Position numbers and translations under genes: made by a program | Notes under the pieces: generated by a model | The model's input: the letters and a program-made list of their open reading frames with translations, nothing else | What the model was told of the DNA's origin: nothing | The model's database searches: none | Source: an uncultured Akkermansia sp. | Lineage (GTDB): Bacteria; Verrucomicrobiota; Verrucomicrobiia; Verrucomicrobiales; Akkermansiaceae | DNA: 29,870 bases | Direction of reading: 5' to 3' | Assembly (NCBI GenBank): GCA_904501915.1 | Contig: CAJGCV010000015.1 | Coordinates: 1 to 29,870 of the forward strand | Part shown: in pieces, positions 14,965 through 22,643 of the stretch | Numbering within the stretch: position 1 is the stretch's first letter | Layout of the letters: each line of letters starts with the position of its first letter

Positions 14965-16326
14965 TTAGTGAGCCCACTGGCAGAGCTGGGCAGGGAACGC
15001 GCAGTCCATGCATATGTTGCATGCGCAGAAATCTGCGTCTATCTGCAGCAATGCCTGCTGCGCGTATGCCTTGCGAAGCAGTTGGTGCAGCTCCGGTCTT
15101 TCGCCGAATAGAAGCTGGGCTGTGCGCATGGTCTCGTGCGGCATTGACGCGGAGTTGCAGTGCAGATAACTTTCCCAGGCTGCCGGTGATTCGTCATACA
15201 CATACACGTGGTTGACAAGGAAATCGTTGATTCGTTGCAGACCAATGAGCGATGCTTTGTTGCGCATGGGGGCTGCGGTGAGGGTGTAGTGCGTGTCCCA
15301 GAATGGGTGTGAGATGCAGCTGAGCAGTTTTTTCAACTCAGCTGCTCCTGCGGTGCTGAACAAAGACTGGAGCTTGTTCCACTTGCTTGCACTGGCGGCC
15401 AGGGCAGCAACGCGGCGTTGCGGGTGGTTAAGTGGTCTGGCGGGCGCTTTGCACCAGGGTAATTCTCTGCCTGGCGAAAGCGCGTAGCGTTCTTTTTGCA
15501 GCCACCAGGCATCCCAGACCCGGCGGTGGTAGCTGCGTGCCTCGGGGGCGGTTTGTTCTGGTAATACGGGCTTCAGAAAGCCTGCTGTGCCCAGAAGCAG
15601 GGCTTCTGATTCTGCACTCAGTTCGCGCAGTGGGACTCGCATGGCCAGCATGCGCATGGCTTCTTTATTGGCGCTGTATCCTAGTGTGGTGGCCCAGGCC
15701 TCATACCACGCCTGAGCCTCGCCTGCGTCGCGAAGCCTGTGGTGAAAACGCTTGCGTTTCTGCTCCTGCCGGTAGGCTGCTGCCGCCCGTAGAAGCCGCT
15801 CGATGGCAGCTGCATTCATTTCTGCCAGAGGCTTGCGGCAGCGGGGCAGTGTGTCGTCATTCCTTTTACTGGTGCCGGTCGCTTCCTGCCATGCTTCTGG
15901 CGGAAGGTACATGATGGGAACTTCCTTGTGCTGACTGGTGCGGGTGTACCATCCCAGTGGCGGAGGTGTGAGCACAACATGCAGCACCACATTATCAAAA
16001 GCGGGGTTGGCACCGTGTCCGTGGGCTTCCCAATCCTGTGCCCGGGGATCGATTTCTATGTCGCCTCTCAGTCGTGTGCCTGAGAGTTCAATTTCAGCGT
16101 GCGTGAAATCCGGACCAGGAAGCCGGTTCCACCGGCCTCGCTCCAGGATGCGCACATTGTCGCCATTCTGGCAGACTCCATGGAGTGGCAGCAGCCCGGA
16201 AGCCCACCAGCTCTGAATCTGCATTTCCGGGGGAAGCACTGCCGGAGAAGGTTCAGCACAGCCCTGGTATATGTCTGCCAGTAAATTCTGATATTGAGCC
16301 GCAAGTTGTTGGCGGCTGTACTTCAT
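14965..16326 (-). CDS. DUF2851 family protein with C-terminal cysteine cluster
   Basis: This 453-residue protein matches the conserved pattern of DUF2851: GPDF at 71-74, GDIEID at 88-93, DWEAHGHG at 98-105 and VVLHVVL at 113-119. The function of this family is not established. The GPDF plus GDIEI arrangement loosely resembles a restriction-nuclease-like PD-(D/E)XK core, although the lysine is not obvious. The extreme C-terminus has five cysteines (434, 436, 439, 442, 449), which could bind a metal. Its start overlaps the stop of the STAS gene (ATGA), so the two are probably translated together. Confidence 0.8.
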   Translation of the reverse strand: MKYSRQQLAAQYQNLLADIYQGCAEPSPAVLPPEMQIQSWWASGLLPLHGVCQNGDNVRILERGRWNRLPGPDFTHAEIELSGTRLRGDIEIDPRAQDWEAHGHGANPAFDNVVLHVVLTPPPLGWYTRTSQHKEVPIMYLPPEAWQEATGTSKRNDDTLPRCRKPLAEMNAAAIERLLRAAAAYRQEQKRKRFHHRLRDAGEAQAWYEAWATTLGYSANKEAMRMLAMRVPLRELSAESEALLLGTAGFLKPVLPEQTAPEARSYHRRVWDAWWLQKERYALSPGRELPWCKAPARPLNHPQRRVAALAASASKWNKLQSLFSTAGAAELKKLLSCISHPFWDTHYTLTAAPMRNKASLIGLQRINDFLVNHVYVYDESPAAWESYLHCNSASMPHETMRTAQLLFGERPELHQLLRKAYAQQALLQIDADFCACNICMDCAFPAQLCQWAH

Positions 16327-16874
16327 GAGTTTTTATCATCCAGTTCGGCTTCGTGGCGCATGATGTCCTCTTCGAGGGTTTCACACACGTACCCGAAAGC
16401 TTCATTGTTTTTATGGTTCATGGTGCGCAGTGTATTATGCGCTTCCAGCACGTGCCGCGTGCGTTCCAGTTCATTCATGTTACCCGACTCAGCCTCGGTG
16501 CCGCTGGTTTTGTTGAGGTGATTGCGGCGGGTTTCCAACTCCGCCTGCCAGAACGCGCCGGAAGGGTCAATCTCTACCAGCATGTCCAGCCCGAGACTTT
16601 CCATGGCGGCGCGGGTGCGTTGCGTGGGTGTTGCAATCTGGACCACTCCGCCAGTCCCCAGCATTTTGCGAGCCAGACCTGCCAGGGTACCCATAAAAGT
16701 AGAGTCAACCCCTGGGCAAATTTCCATGTCCACGACAATGATTTTACCACCGCGGGCAATGTATTTTTCGGATATGCTCTTGAGGGCAGGGCTATTGACA
16801 AAACTGCCGCGGCTGGTGCAGCGAATCCAGAGACTGTCGTCGAATTCGTGGTAGATGAGGGATGTATCGGTCAT
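16323..16874 (-). CDS. STAS-domain protein (anti-sigma factor antagonist-like)
   Basis: This is a 183-residue protein whose first ~105 residues form a STAS domain. The IIVVDMEICPGVDSTFMGTL segment at 45-64 carries the Asp57-Ser58-Thr59 site that is phosphorylated in SpoIIAA-type antagonists. Such proteins usually bind anti-sigma kinases in partner-switching pathways, and no kinase, phosphatase or sigma gene is adjacent. Residues 106-183 form a charged helical extension not found in simple 110-residue antagonists. It has its own promoter and overlaps the downstream DUF2851 gene by 4 bp. Confidence 0.78.
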   Translation of the reverse strand: MTDTSLIYHEFDDSLWIRCTSRGSFVNSPALKSISEKYIARGGKIIVVDMEICPGVDSTFMGTLAGLARKMLGTGGVVQIATPTQRTRAAMESLGLDMLVEIDPSGAFWQAELETRRNHLNKTSGTEAESGNMNELERTRHVLEAHNTLRTMNHKNNEAFGYVCETLEEDIMRHEAELDDKNS

Positions 16875-16888
16875 GGTGTGCTTGTCGT

Positions 16889-16917
16889 ATTCTAGTCAGA
16901 CCATTCTGTGAATGCAA
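16889..16917 (-). promoter_or_regulatory. sigma70-type promoter of the STAS gene
   Basis: On the minus strand, TTGCAT (16912-16917), a 17-bp spacer and TAGAAT (16889-16894) precede the ATG by 14 bp. This predicts a leader of only about 7 nt. Confidence 0.65.
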
Positions 16918-16931
16918 GAAAAAACAGCGAT

Positions 16932-17819
16932 TCAGAGGGGCTTTTTTTCACCGTAGAGGAACCCCCATTCTGCTACGCTGGGAAATTCGATGGACCCGAT
17001 GCGGGCACGCAGCAGGAACCACAGTTTGCGGAAGTTGTTAACGCTGTATCGGCGTTCAAAGACGCGGTACTCATCGTCGCGCATTTTTTCCAGAACAGTG
17101 TGGTAAATAAGGCTCATGGCCTGCGCGGGAATCAGGCAATTACGGTCATTCACGCTCAGTGCCTGGTAGTGTTCTTCTGCTTTGCAGAAATAGTATTCGG
17201 CAAGAGCTGCCTCGTATGCCAGCAGTTGGCGTACGCGGTAATTATACCTCTGGTTGTGAAGGTCGTCTGCTGTGACACCGAAAAGCTCCATGTCTTCTGC
17301 CGGCAGGTAGATGCGCCCGTGTTTGCGGTAATCCTCTGCCACATCTCGCAGGATATTGACCAGTTGCAGGGCGTATCCCAGAGCTATGGCATATTCTTTT
17401 GCTTCGCTGGTAGCGCCCATAACTGCCGCACTGGTAATACCAACACAGGAGGCAACCTGGTAGGCGTAGTGGAGCAGTTCCCGGCGCGTTTCCGGCTGCT
17501 GGTGGCTTATGTCTCCGCGGCAGCCTTTGATGAGCTCTTCCATGGGAGCGGTATCCAGCTGTAAATCGACAACGAGCTTTTGAACCTCGGCTTCGATGCC
17601 GGGGGTGGGTTCTGCGGTGCAGGTGATGATGTCTTCCCAGCGGTTGAGTGCGGCGTGGCGTTCTTCTGTGCTCATGCCGGGCTCATCTACTACGTCATCC
17701 ACAATTCTGCAGAAAGCGTAGAGGCGTGCCATATTCTGGCGCCGCTCTTCTGGTAAGTCCATGAGCGTGAAGGCCAGATTGGATTTGGCATTTTTTGTTA
17801 TTGTATCGGCATCAGACAT
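16932..17819 (-). CDS. Squalene/phytoene synthase family protein
   Basis: This 295-residue head-to-head prenyl synthase has both Asp-rich motifs needed for Mg-diphosphate binding: DDVVD at residues 41-45 and NILRDVAED at 155-163, followed by GRIYLP. The family condenses two prenyl diphosphates to presqualene diphosphate, squalene or phytoene. HpnD-like and phytoene synthase activities cannot be told apart here, and no desaturase, HpnC/HpnE or cyclase gene is nearby. The start at 17819 (MSDADT) was preferred over an upstream ATG at 17894 that would overlap lepB. The gene follows lepB by 38 bp in the same direction. Confidence 0.85.
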   Translation of the reverse strand: MSDADTITKNAKSNLAFTLMDLPEERRQNMARLYAFCRIVDDVVDEPGMSTEERHAALNRWEDIITCTAEPTPGIEAEVQKLVVDLQLDTAPMEELIKGCRGDISHQQPETRRELLHYAYQVASCVGITSAAVMGATSEAKEYAIALGYALQLVNILRDVAEDYRKHGRIYLPAEDMELFGVTADDLHNQRYNYRVRQLLAYEAALAEYYFCKAEEHYQALSVNDRNCLIPAQAMSLIYHTVLEKMRDDEYRVFERRYSVNNFRKLWFLLRARIGSIEFPSVAEWGFLYGEKKPL

Positions 17820-17857
17820 GTTGTGAGAGAATAGAGACGGGGTGAAAATGAACGGGG

Positions 17858-19087
17858 TTACTTGATGGGTCCCCAGTGGTTGGTGAATGGCCACAGCGTG
17901 AAACAGGCCGGACCGATGATGTTGAACTGTTTTACCGGCCCCCAGTAGCGGGAATCAAGCGAGTTGGTGGTATTGTCGCCCAGCGCGGCGTATTCCCGCT
18001 GTGTCGGGTCAGCCGTGTTCTGCAGGTGTACAGGCCCAAGATCAGTCATGTATGCCAGCGGTTGATTGCGGTGTGAGAGTTCCTGGTAACCTTCGGGGTT
18101 ATACGGCGGGCGACCTGCTGCAACCCGGGAGATTGTATCTTCCTTCGCAGCTTCTCCGTTTATTAGCAGGAAGGGTGTTTTTACCTGCAGCGTGTCGCCG
18201 GGCAGACCGCAAAGGCGCTTGATATAATGGGTGCCAGCCTGCTGGTCGCTCATGCGCACAACGGAGGGTGTCTGCATTGAAGTGTTGATGCCGCGAGTGT
18301 CAAAAACAAAAGTTTCGCCGCGTCTGGGCTGGCGGAAATGATAGGCTACCCGGTTGACCAGAATCATGTCGCCGGCATCAACCCGAGCCCGGATGATGGG
18401 CTCTCCGGTTGTGTAAGACCCCAGCCGGATGCCGTATGGCGTTTCTGTGAGTTTTCCTTGCTCCTTGAGATATTGCATGACTGCACCTTTGGCGGAGGGA
18501 ATATGAACTTTGCTGCCATCACTGAAGCTGAGTGTGGTTTCAGTGAAGAGCATCCACTTGGGGTGGTCTTCTATATTGGTGAGTGATTTGGGCGCATCTG
18601 CGGTTGCTTCCACGTAGGAGCTACCCAGCGTCAGCATGTCCCAGGCGCGTCTGGCGTACCCGGGAACCTCATCTACAGGATGTACTATGATGCCATTGAG
18701 ACTGGGTTGCATGGAACCGGTCGGAATGCGGAATGGCTGCACGTAATAGGTTCGAATCCCCAGGAAGACTACCAGGATGACCATGAACGACTCCACCATT
18801 TCCGCCACAGCGCTGCGCGCAAACCCGGGCATGGCCTCGCATTTGATGGCTGCTTGTTTGACACAGCGGTCACATGCTTCTTTGTCCCAGCTCAACAGGG
18901 CGGCAGCAAGTTCCTGACGAAGGTTGCTGCAGGTTTCGATAACTTCGGTATCCAGCGTGTGCCTGTTGTAATTGACGTAGCGCTTGAGCGCGGCTGAGGT
19001 TTCGCGCCCAGTGCGTCGCCATTTAGGGGTGAACCACGCCAGCGCGTTGTCCAGAAGCCAGTTGAGAAAAAGAAGGGGTCGTTTCAT
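17858..19087 (-). CDS. lepB: Signal peptidase I with large internal insertion
   Basis: This 409-residue membrane serine protease removes signal peptides from exported proteins. One membrane segment lies at about 95-113. The nucleophile is Ser125 (PTGSMQPSL) and the general base is Lys290 (HYIKRLCGLPGD). GDNTTNSLDSRYWG forms the conserved C-terminal box. About 105 residues (roughly 131-238) separate the serine box from GDMILVNRVAYHF, which normally follows within about 10 residues. A further ~90 residues precede the membrane anchor. The family call is secure. The role of the insertion is unknown. It lies between uppP and the squalene synthase in one leftward series. Confidence 0.92.
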   Translation of the reverse strand: MKRPLLFLNWLLDNALAWFTPKWRRTGRETSAALKRYVNYNRHTLDTEVIETCSNLRQELAAALLSWDKEACDRCVKQAAIKCEAMPGFARSAVAEMVESFMVILVVFLGIRTYYVQPFRIPTGSMQPSLNGIIVHPVDEVPGYARRAWDMLTLGSSYVEATADAPKSLTNIEDHPKWMLFTETTLSFSDGSKVHIPSAKGAVMQYLKEQGKLTETPYGIRLGSYTTGEPIIRARVDAGDMILVNRVAYHFRQPRRGETFVFDTRGINTSMQTPSVVRMSDQQAGTHYIKRLCGLPGDTLQVKTPFLLINGEAAKEDTISRVAAGRPPYNPEGYQELSHRNQPLAYMTDLGPVHLQNTADPTQREYAALGDNTTNSLDSRYWGPVKQFNIIGPACFTLWPFTNHWGPIK

Positions 19088-19159
19088 GCACTTGTCAGTG
19101 CATTCTATTCTACACGTTTGCTTCCAAATGAAAAGCAGAAAGTGTGACTCTGCGTGTGA

Positions 19160-19990
19160 TTATATTTCCAGGCCGTGCAGGATGAGGACAAGCATGACCA
19201 GTGCAGCGCCAATGCGGTACCAACCGAAAAGCGAAAGCCCGTGCTTCTGCAGATAACCGACCATCCATTTCACGGCAACGATGGCGCTGAGCCAGGAAAC
19301 AATAGTGCCCGTAATCATGGGGCCCCAGCCCAGCTCAGCAATCATGCTGCTGCCGTGCTTGAGAAAATCATAGGCAGTGGCTGCGCTCAATGTGATGAGC
19401 CCGAGCAGGAAGCTGAACTCCACTGCTGCTGCCATGCTGAGCCCGGCAAATAAACCACCCAGCATGGTCATGAGACTGCGGCTTGTTCCAGGACACATGG
19501 CAATGCATTGCATGAATCCTACCGTCAGCGCGGATTTCCAATTCATTTCTTCCAGTTCTGTGCCGGAGTGGCGTCTTCCTTTGCCGGTTTTCATGCCGCG
19601 GCGCACATATACCAGGATGACAATGCCGCCAACGGCCCAGGAAATCAGAACCGTCTCGGCGTTGAAAAGGTAGCTCTTGATGGGCCCTGCCAGAAAAAAG
19701 CCAATCACCATAGCGGGCATGAACCCAAGCAGCAGGTTGCAGATGAGCTTGCGCCCTGCCGGATTCTTGCCCCAGAGCCCGTTCCACATCTGGCGGATGC
19801 GGGAGAAGTACAGGTTGAGTACTGCCAGAATCGCTCCTACCTGGATGCAGACGGAATAGGCATCCAGCGCGGCAGATTCCTTCATGCCCAGCAGGTATTG
19901 TGCTATGATGAGATGCCCAGTGGAACTCACGGGCAGATACTCGGTCAGACCTTCAACCAGTCCCAGGATGATGGATTCCAGAATGCTCAT
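19160..19990 (-). CDS. uppP: Undecaprenyl-diphosphate phosphatase (BacA/UppP)
   Basis: This 276-residue polytopic inner-membrane enzyme dephosphorylates undecaprenyl diphosphate to recycle the carrier lipid for peptidoglycan synthesis. It often confers bacitracin tolerance. Both motifs are visible: EGLTEYLPVSSTGH at residues 13-26 (Glu13, Glu17, Ser23 and His26 match E. coli Glu17, Glu21, Ser27 and His30) and PGTSRS at 167-172, with Arg171 as the counterpart of Arg174. Many hydrophobic segments agree with the eight-helix fold. The residue after PGTSRS is Leu where Gly is common. It leads a leftward gene series and has a promoter almost abutting its start codon. Confidence 0.95.
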   Translation of the reverse strand: MSILESIILGLVEGLTEYLPVSSTGHLIIAQYLLGMKESAALDAYSVCIQVGAILAVLNLYFSRIRQMWNGLWGKNPAGRKLICNLLLGFMPAMVIGFFLAGPIKSYLFNAETVLISWAVGGIVILVYVRRGMKTGKGRRHSGTELEEMNWKSALTVGFMQCIAMCPGTSRSLMTMLGGLFAGLSMAAAVEFSFLLGLITLSAATAYDFLKHGSSMIAELGWGPMITGTIVSWLSAIVAVKWMVGYLQKHGLSLFGWYRIGAALVMLVLILHGLEI

Positions 19991-19999
19991 GCGCGCATG

Positions 20000-20028
20000 G
20001 ATGTACCTTATTTTGAGTAAAAGGTCAA
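20000..20028 (-). promoter_or_regulatory. sigma70-type promoter of uppP, nearly leaderless
   Basis: On the minus strand, TTGACC (20023-20028), a 17-bp spacer and TACATC (20000-20005) are followed by 9 bp ending in GCGCGC and then the ATG. The expected transcript leader is about 2 nt. Confidence 0.65.
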
Positions 20029-20077
20029 TTCAAAAAAGAAAAAGTTCCCGGAAAAGCCTGGCATCATTAAAAAAAGA

Positions 20078-20106
20078 TTGAAACAGCATGTAAAACCTGC
20101 TATGAA
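20078..20106 (+). promoter_or_regulatory. Promoter of the pseudopilin operon
   Basis: TTGAAA (20078-20083), a 17-bp spacer and TATGAA (20101-20106) point rightward toward the first pseudopilin gene. The predicted leader is about 29 nt. It lies back to back with the uppP promoter, 50 bp apart. Confidence 0.55.
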
Positions 20107-20141
20107 TAGTGGCAGATTTTTGCGCTTTGATTGCAACGAGT

Positions 20142-20894
20142 ATGAAGAATTGCTGCTGCCAGATTAGAAAAGGGTTCACGTTGGTGGAACTCCTCGTAGT
20201 TATTGCCATCATGGCTGTTGTGATGACCATGGCGTCCAGTGTGCTCAGAGATGCGGGGAAGGGACGAGGTATAGAATCTGGTGTGGATATGCTGGAATCT
20301 CTTGTCGCAGAAGCTCGAGCTACCGCGCAGGGAAACGACACTTACGCACGCGTGTTTATCGTTGCAGACCCGAAGGATACCTCCAGTGACAGTGTGCACC
20401 TTCGTTATATGGGAATTCAGGTTTTCCGCAAGGATGTAGGCAAAAATGCAGTCAGCGATGGCACGGAGGTAGCCCAGAACGGTAAGTGGGTCACGCCTAC
20501 TGCAGGTGTTCTTCTGCCCCCTGGTGTGTATTTTACTCCTACATTCAGCCTGCCTATTTCCCGGGCTGGCAGTTCCGGGGAAACAATGATTGGACAGGAG
20601 GTTACCAAGTTGCCGGGCAAGGGCCGTGTGCAGGTGTACTATGTGGAATTTGATTCCAGAGGCCGTTTCGTCGGACCTATTGCTGACCCGTTGAACATGA
20701 CTAGCCCGCAGCGATTAGTGCTTATCAATGGCCGACTGGGTAACGGACGCCATTCGATGGATGGTGTTGTACCGTCGGATGTGATTAAAAATGGACGCGA
20801 AGTGCGGCCTGCAGGTGCAAAGGGTATTTGCCTGTGGCCAAGTGGTGAAGTGAGCCTGTTGCGTACGGAAGAACAGGTGTTCCAGAATGAATAA
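20142..20894 (+). CDS. Pseudopilin-like protein 1 (type IV pilin-like N-terminus)
   Basis: This 250-residue protein has a short basic leader and a prepilin-peptidase site: Gly11 followed by FTLVELLVVIAIMAVVM, with Glu16 at mature position 5. After the hydrophobic helix comes a large soluble domain. The N-terminus and length recall Verru_Chthon cassette protein D, though this is from memory. The start at 20142 was chosen because it leaves a normal 11-residue leader. A GTG at 20109 would give an odd extended leader. It is the first of three adjacent pseudopilin genes, which suggests minor pilins of a type II secretion or pilus-like apparatus. No assembly ATPase or peptidase is in the window. 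Confidence 0.8.
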   Translation: MKNCCCQIRKGFTLVELLVVIAIMAVVMTMASSVLRDAGKGRGIESGVDMLESLVAEARATAQGNDTYARVFIVADPKDTSSDSVHLRYMGIQVFRKDVGKNAVSDGTEVAQNGKWVTPTAGVLLPPGVYFTPTFSLPISRAGSSGETMIGQEVTKLPGKGRVQVYYVEFDSRGRFVGPIADPLNMTSPQRLVLINGRLGNGRHSMDGVVPSDVIKNGREVRPAGAKGICLWPSGEVSLLRTEEQVFQNE

Positions 20895-20915
20895 CAATTA
20901 ATTTGACATCGAGAA

Positions 20916-21647
20916 ATGAAGAAAACGTTTTCTGCGATTCGGGGCTTTACCCTGATGGAGACTTTGCTGGCTGTTGCTCTGGTGGGGGTGATGCTCTCCA
21001 TCTTTTTGACTGTTTTTGTGCCGGCTCGTGGGTTGGTGCGGCGTGCTCTTACCCGCCAGGAGGCAGAGCGCATCACCAGCGTTCTGCGGGCGGAAATTAA
21101 TACTCTCAGACCCGATGAAATAGGAGGGAAAACCTCTCCCACAACGTATAGAACCCCTTTCGAAAAAGGGTTCTACTGGCTTAAGAAAACGGCCAGACCT
21201 AGTGATAGTATCGTGGTGTTCACGTACCGGGCAGATCTTTCAAAGAGCCCCAGGGCGGATGGTTCGTATCCGGCAGTTCCTGCAAATAAAGCTGTGCCAG
21301 GCAAGAATATGCAGCTGGTTGCCATGGCTTGCCCGATGGATGACCCCGTGCACCGAGATGACATACGCGATGCTGTCGGTCCGGTATTCCTGGTGAAGAT
21401 GACTCAACTTGCTTTAAAAGGTAATGGGCAATACGAACCTCTGCGCAATCCCGGTCAGGTGAAAGAGGCTCAGGGACCTGGAGAGTTTGTTTCTAAGCCA
21501 GATGCTGTTGATGCATGGGGCGGTGTATTATTCTGCAGAGCAGACTTTTACCTGATGTCCTCCCCTAATCCCGCCCGTTATAAGGGCAAGAAATGGGAGA
21601 AGCTGGGGACTCCGATATTTTCCTCCAATCTTTCCTTCCGCCGCTGA
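20916..21647 (+). CDS. Pseudopilin-like protein 2
   Basis: This 243-residue protein has a prepilin leader MKKTFSAIRG, cleavage before FTLMETLLAVALVGVML and the conserved Glu15 at mature position 5. The rest is a soluble domain with no family I can name. It starts 21 bp after pseudopilin 1 and ends 6 bp before pseudopilin 3. It does not look like the PilV-like cassette protein B known from Verrucomicrobia, so a cassette label is not assigned. Expected to be an inner-membrane pseudopilin processed by a prepilin peptidase encoded elsewhere. Confidence 0.75.
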   Translation: MKKTFSAIRGFTLMETLLAVALVGVMLSIFLTVFVPARGLVRRALTRQEAERITSVLRAEINTLRPDEIGGKTSPTTYRTPFEKGFYWLKKTARPSDSIVVFTYRADLSKSPRADGSYPAVPANKAVPGKNMQLVAMACPMDDPVHRDDIRDAVGPVFLVKMTQLALKGNGQYEPLRNPGQVKEAQGPGEFVSKPDAVDAWGGVLFCRADFYLMSSPNPARYKGKKWEKLGTPIFSSNLSFRR

Positions 21648-21653
21648 TTTGAC

Positions 21654-22634
21654 ATGAAAATTGCAAAGAAAACATTTTTACGGGGCTTCACCCTTATTGA
21701 ATTGATGACCGCCATGGCCATAACTGCCATGCTGGTGGTTGTCATCATGCAGTTGACAAACCAGAGTGTGGATTTGTGGAAAGCTGTGGGTGAAGATGTA
21801 AGTACGTCATCCCGGGCCCGCATGGCCCTGCAGACCATCAGTCATGACTTTGAGTCGTTCCAGATGCGTGGCTACGACAACAAGTACCAGTGGTTATACG
21901 CCCGTGGGGATGACTCCATGGACTTACCAAAGGGGCTCGAGATTCCCCGCTCGGTGCAGTGTGTGTTCTTTGCCTGCGCACCGGACCGTAATCCTTCTGT
22001 AAGTTCCAGCACCTCCTTGCGCCGAAATTATCGCGAAGCCCGTGCACACAACCGCGATACGCAGGGGGATGTGAATGCCATTGGCTATCGTCTCATGTAC
22101 CGCGACCAGATTCGGAATATAGGCGGTGCAGAGGGAAACGATACTGGTGTGTTCCCCCTCTTTTCCCTGTATCGCCAGGTTGTGCCACCGCGCCCCACTT
22201 TTGAAAACCTGTTGGGGAAGAATAACCTGGAGGCGGCATACTCCACCTATGCGCTGAATGATGAGCAGAATTTCCTCTGTGAAAACATCCTGGAGATGAA
22301 TATCACCTTTAACATCCGCTACGCACAAGGCGAGGCTGATGCCAAGGATGGCAACGTTTCCTATGCCTCTGTGAGTGTGCCAGTCATTTCTTCCAACTCC
22401 AGGACAAACAAGGTTTCCGTGTATGGCAACCGTATCGAAGCCGGCAGTACCGTGTACCAGAATGCCCGCATTGATTCTGCCATGGTTTCCATCAGCGTGC
22501 TTACCGAGGAGGGCGTGACGATGGTGGAACAGATTCGCCAGGGACGCCGGCGTGCGCCTAAGCGCATAGCCGAGTTCTTTGCGAAGTATACGCGCTCATA
22601 CTCCAGCATGGTTGCTTTACCCCAGCCGCTTTGA
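21654..22634 (+). CDS. Pseudopilin-like protein 3 (resembles Verru_Chthon cassette protein C)
   Basis: This 326-residue protein has the leader MKIAKKTFLRG, then FTLIELMTAMAITAMLVVVI with Glu16 at mature position 5. After the helix come a segment with Trp (SVDLWKAVGED) and an RARMALQTISHDFESFQ stretch, as in larger minor pseudopilins of the GspJ/cassette C type. The large C-terminal domain fits a tip component of a pseudopilus. It is the third gene of the trio, 6 bp after pseudopilin 2 and 9 bp before the ligase gene. The cassette C likeness is recalled, not searched. Confidence 0.75.
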   Translation: MKIAKKTFLRGFTLIELMTAMAITAMLVVVIMQLTNQSVDLWKAVGEDVSTSSRARMALQTISHDFESFQMRGYDNKYQWLYARGDDSMDLPKGLEIPRSVQCVFFACAPDRNPSVSSSTSLRRNYREARAHNRDTQGDVNAIGYRLMYRDQIRNIGGAEGNDTGVFPLFSLYRQVVPPRPTFENLLGKNNLEAAYSTYALNDEQNFLCENILEMNITFNIRYAQGEADAKDGNVSYASVSVPVISSNSRTNKVSVYGNRIEAGSTVYQNARIDSAMVSISVLTEEGVTMVEQIRQGRRRAPKRIAEFFAKYTRSYSSMVALPQPL

Positions 22635-22643
22635 TTTGAACTT

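Noticed and set aside
17858..19087. LepB seemed to have lost its catalytic lysine because PRRGE replaces the PKRGD segment of E. coli.
   Set aside because: Counting along E. coli LepB from Ser90 places the general base Lys145 in YIKRAVGLPGD, not in PKRGD. The equivalent Lys290 is present here.
20895..21660. A TTTGACAT string appears in both pseudopilin gene junctions and resembles a -35 box or a short repeat.
   Set aside because: The intervals are 21 and 6 bp with no matching -10 boxes. Eight bases shared at AT-rich junctions are weak evidence.
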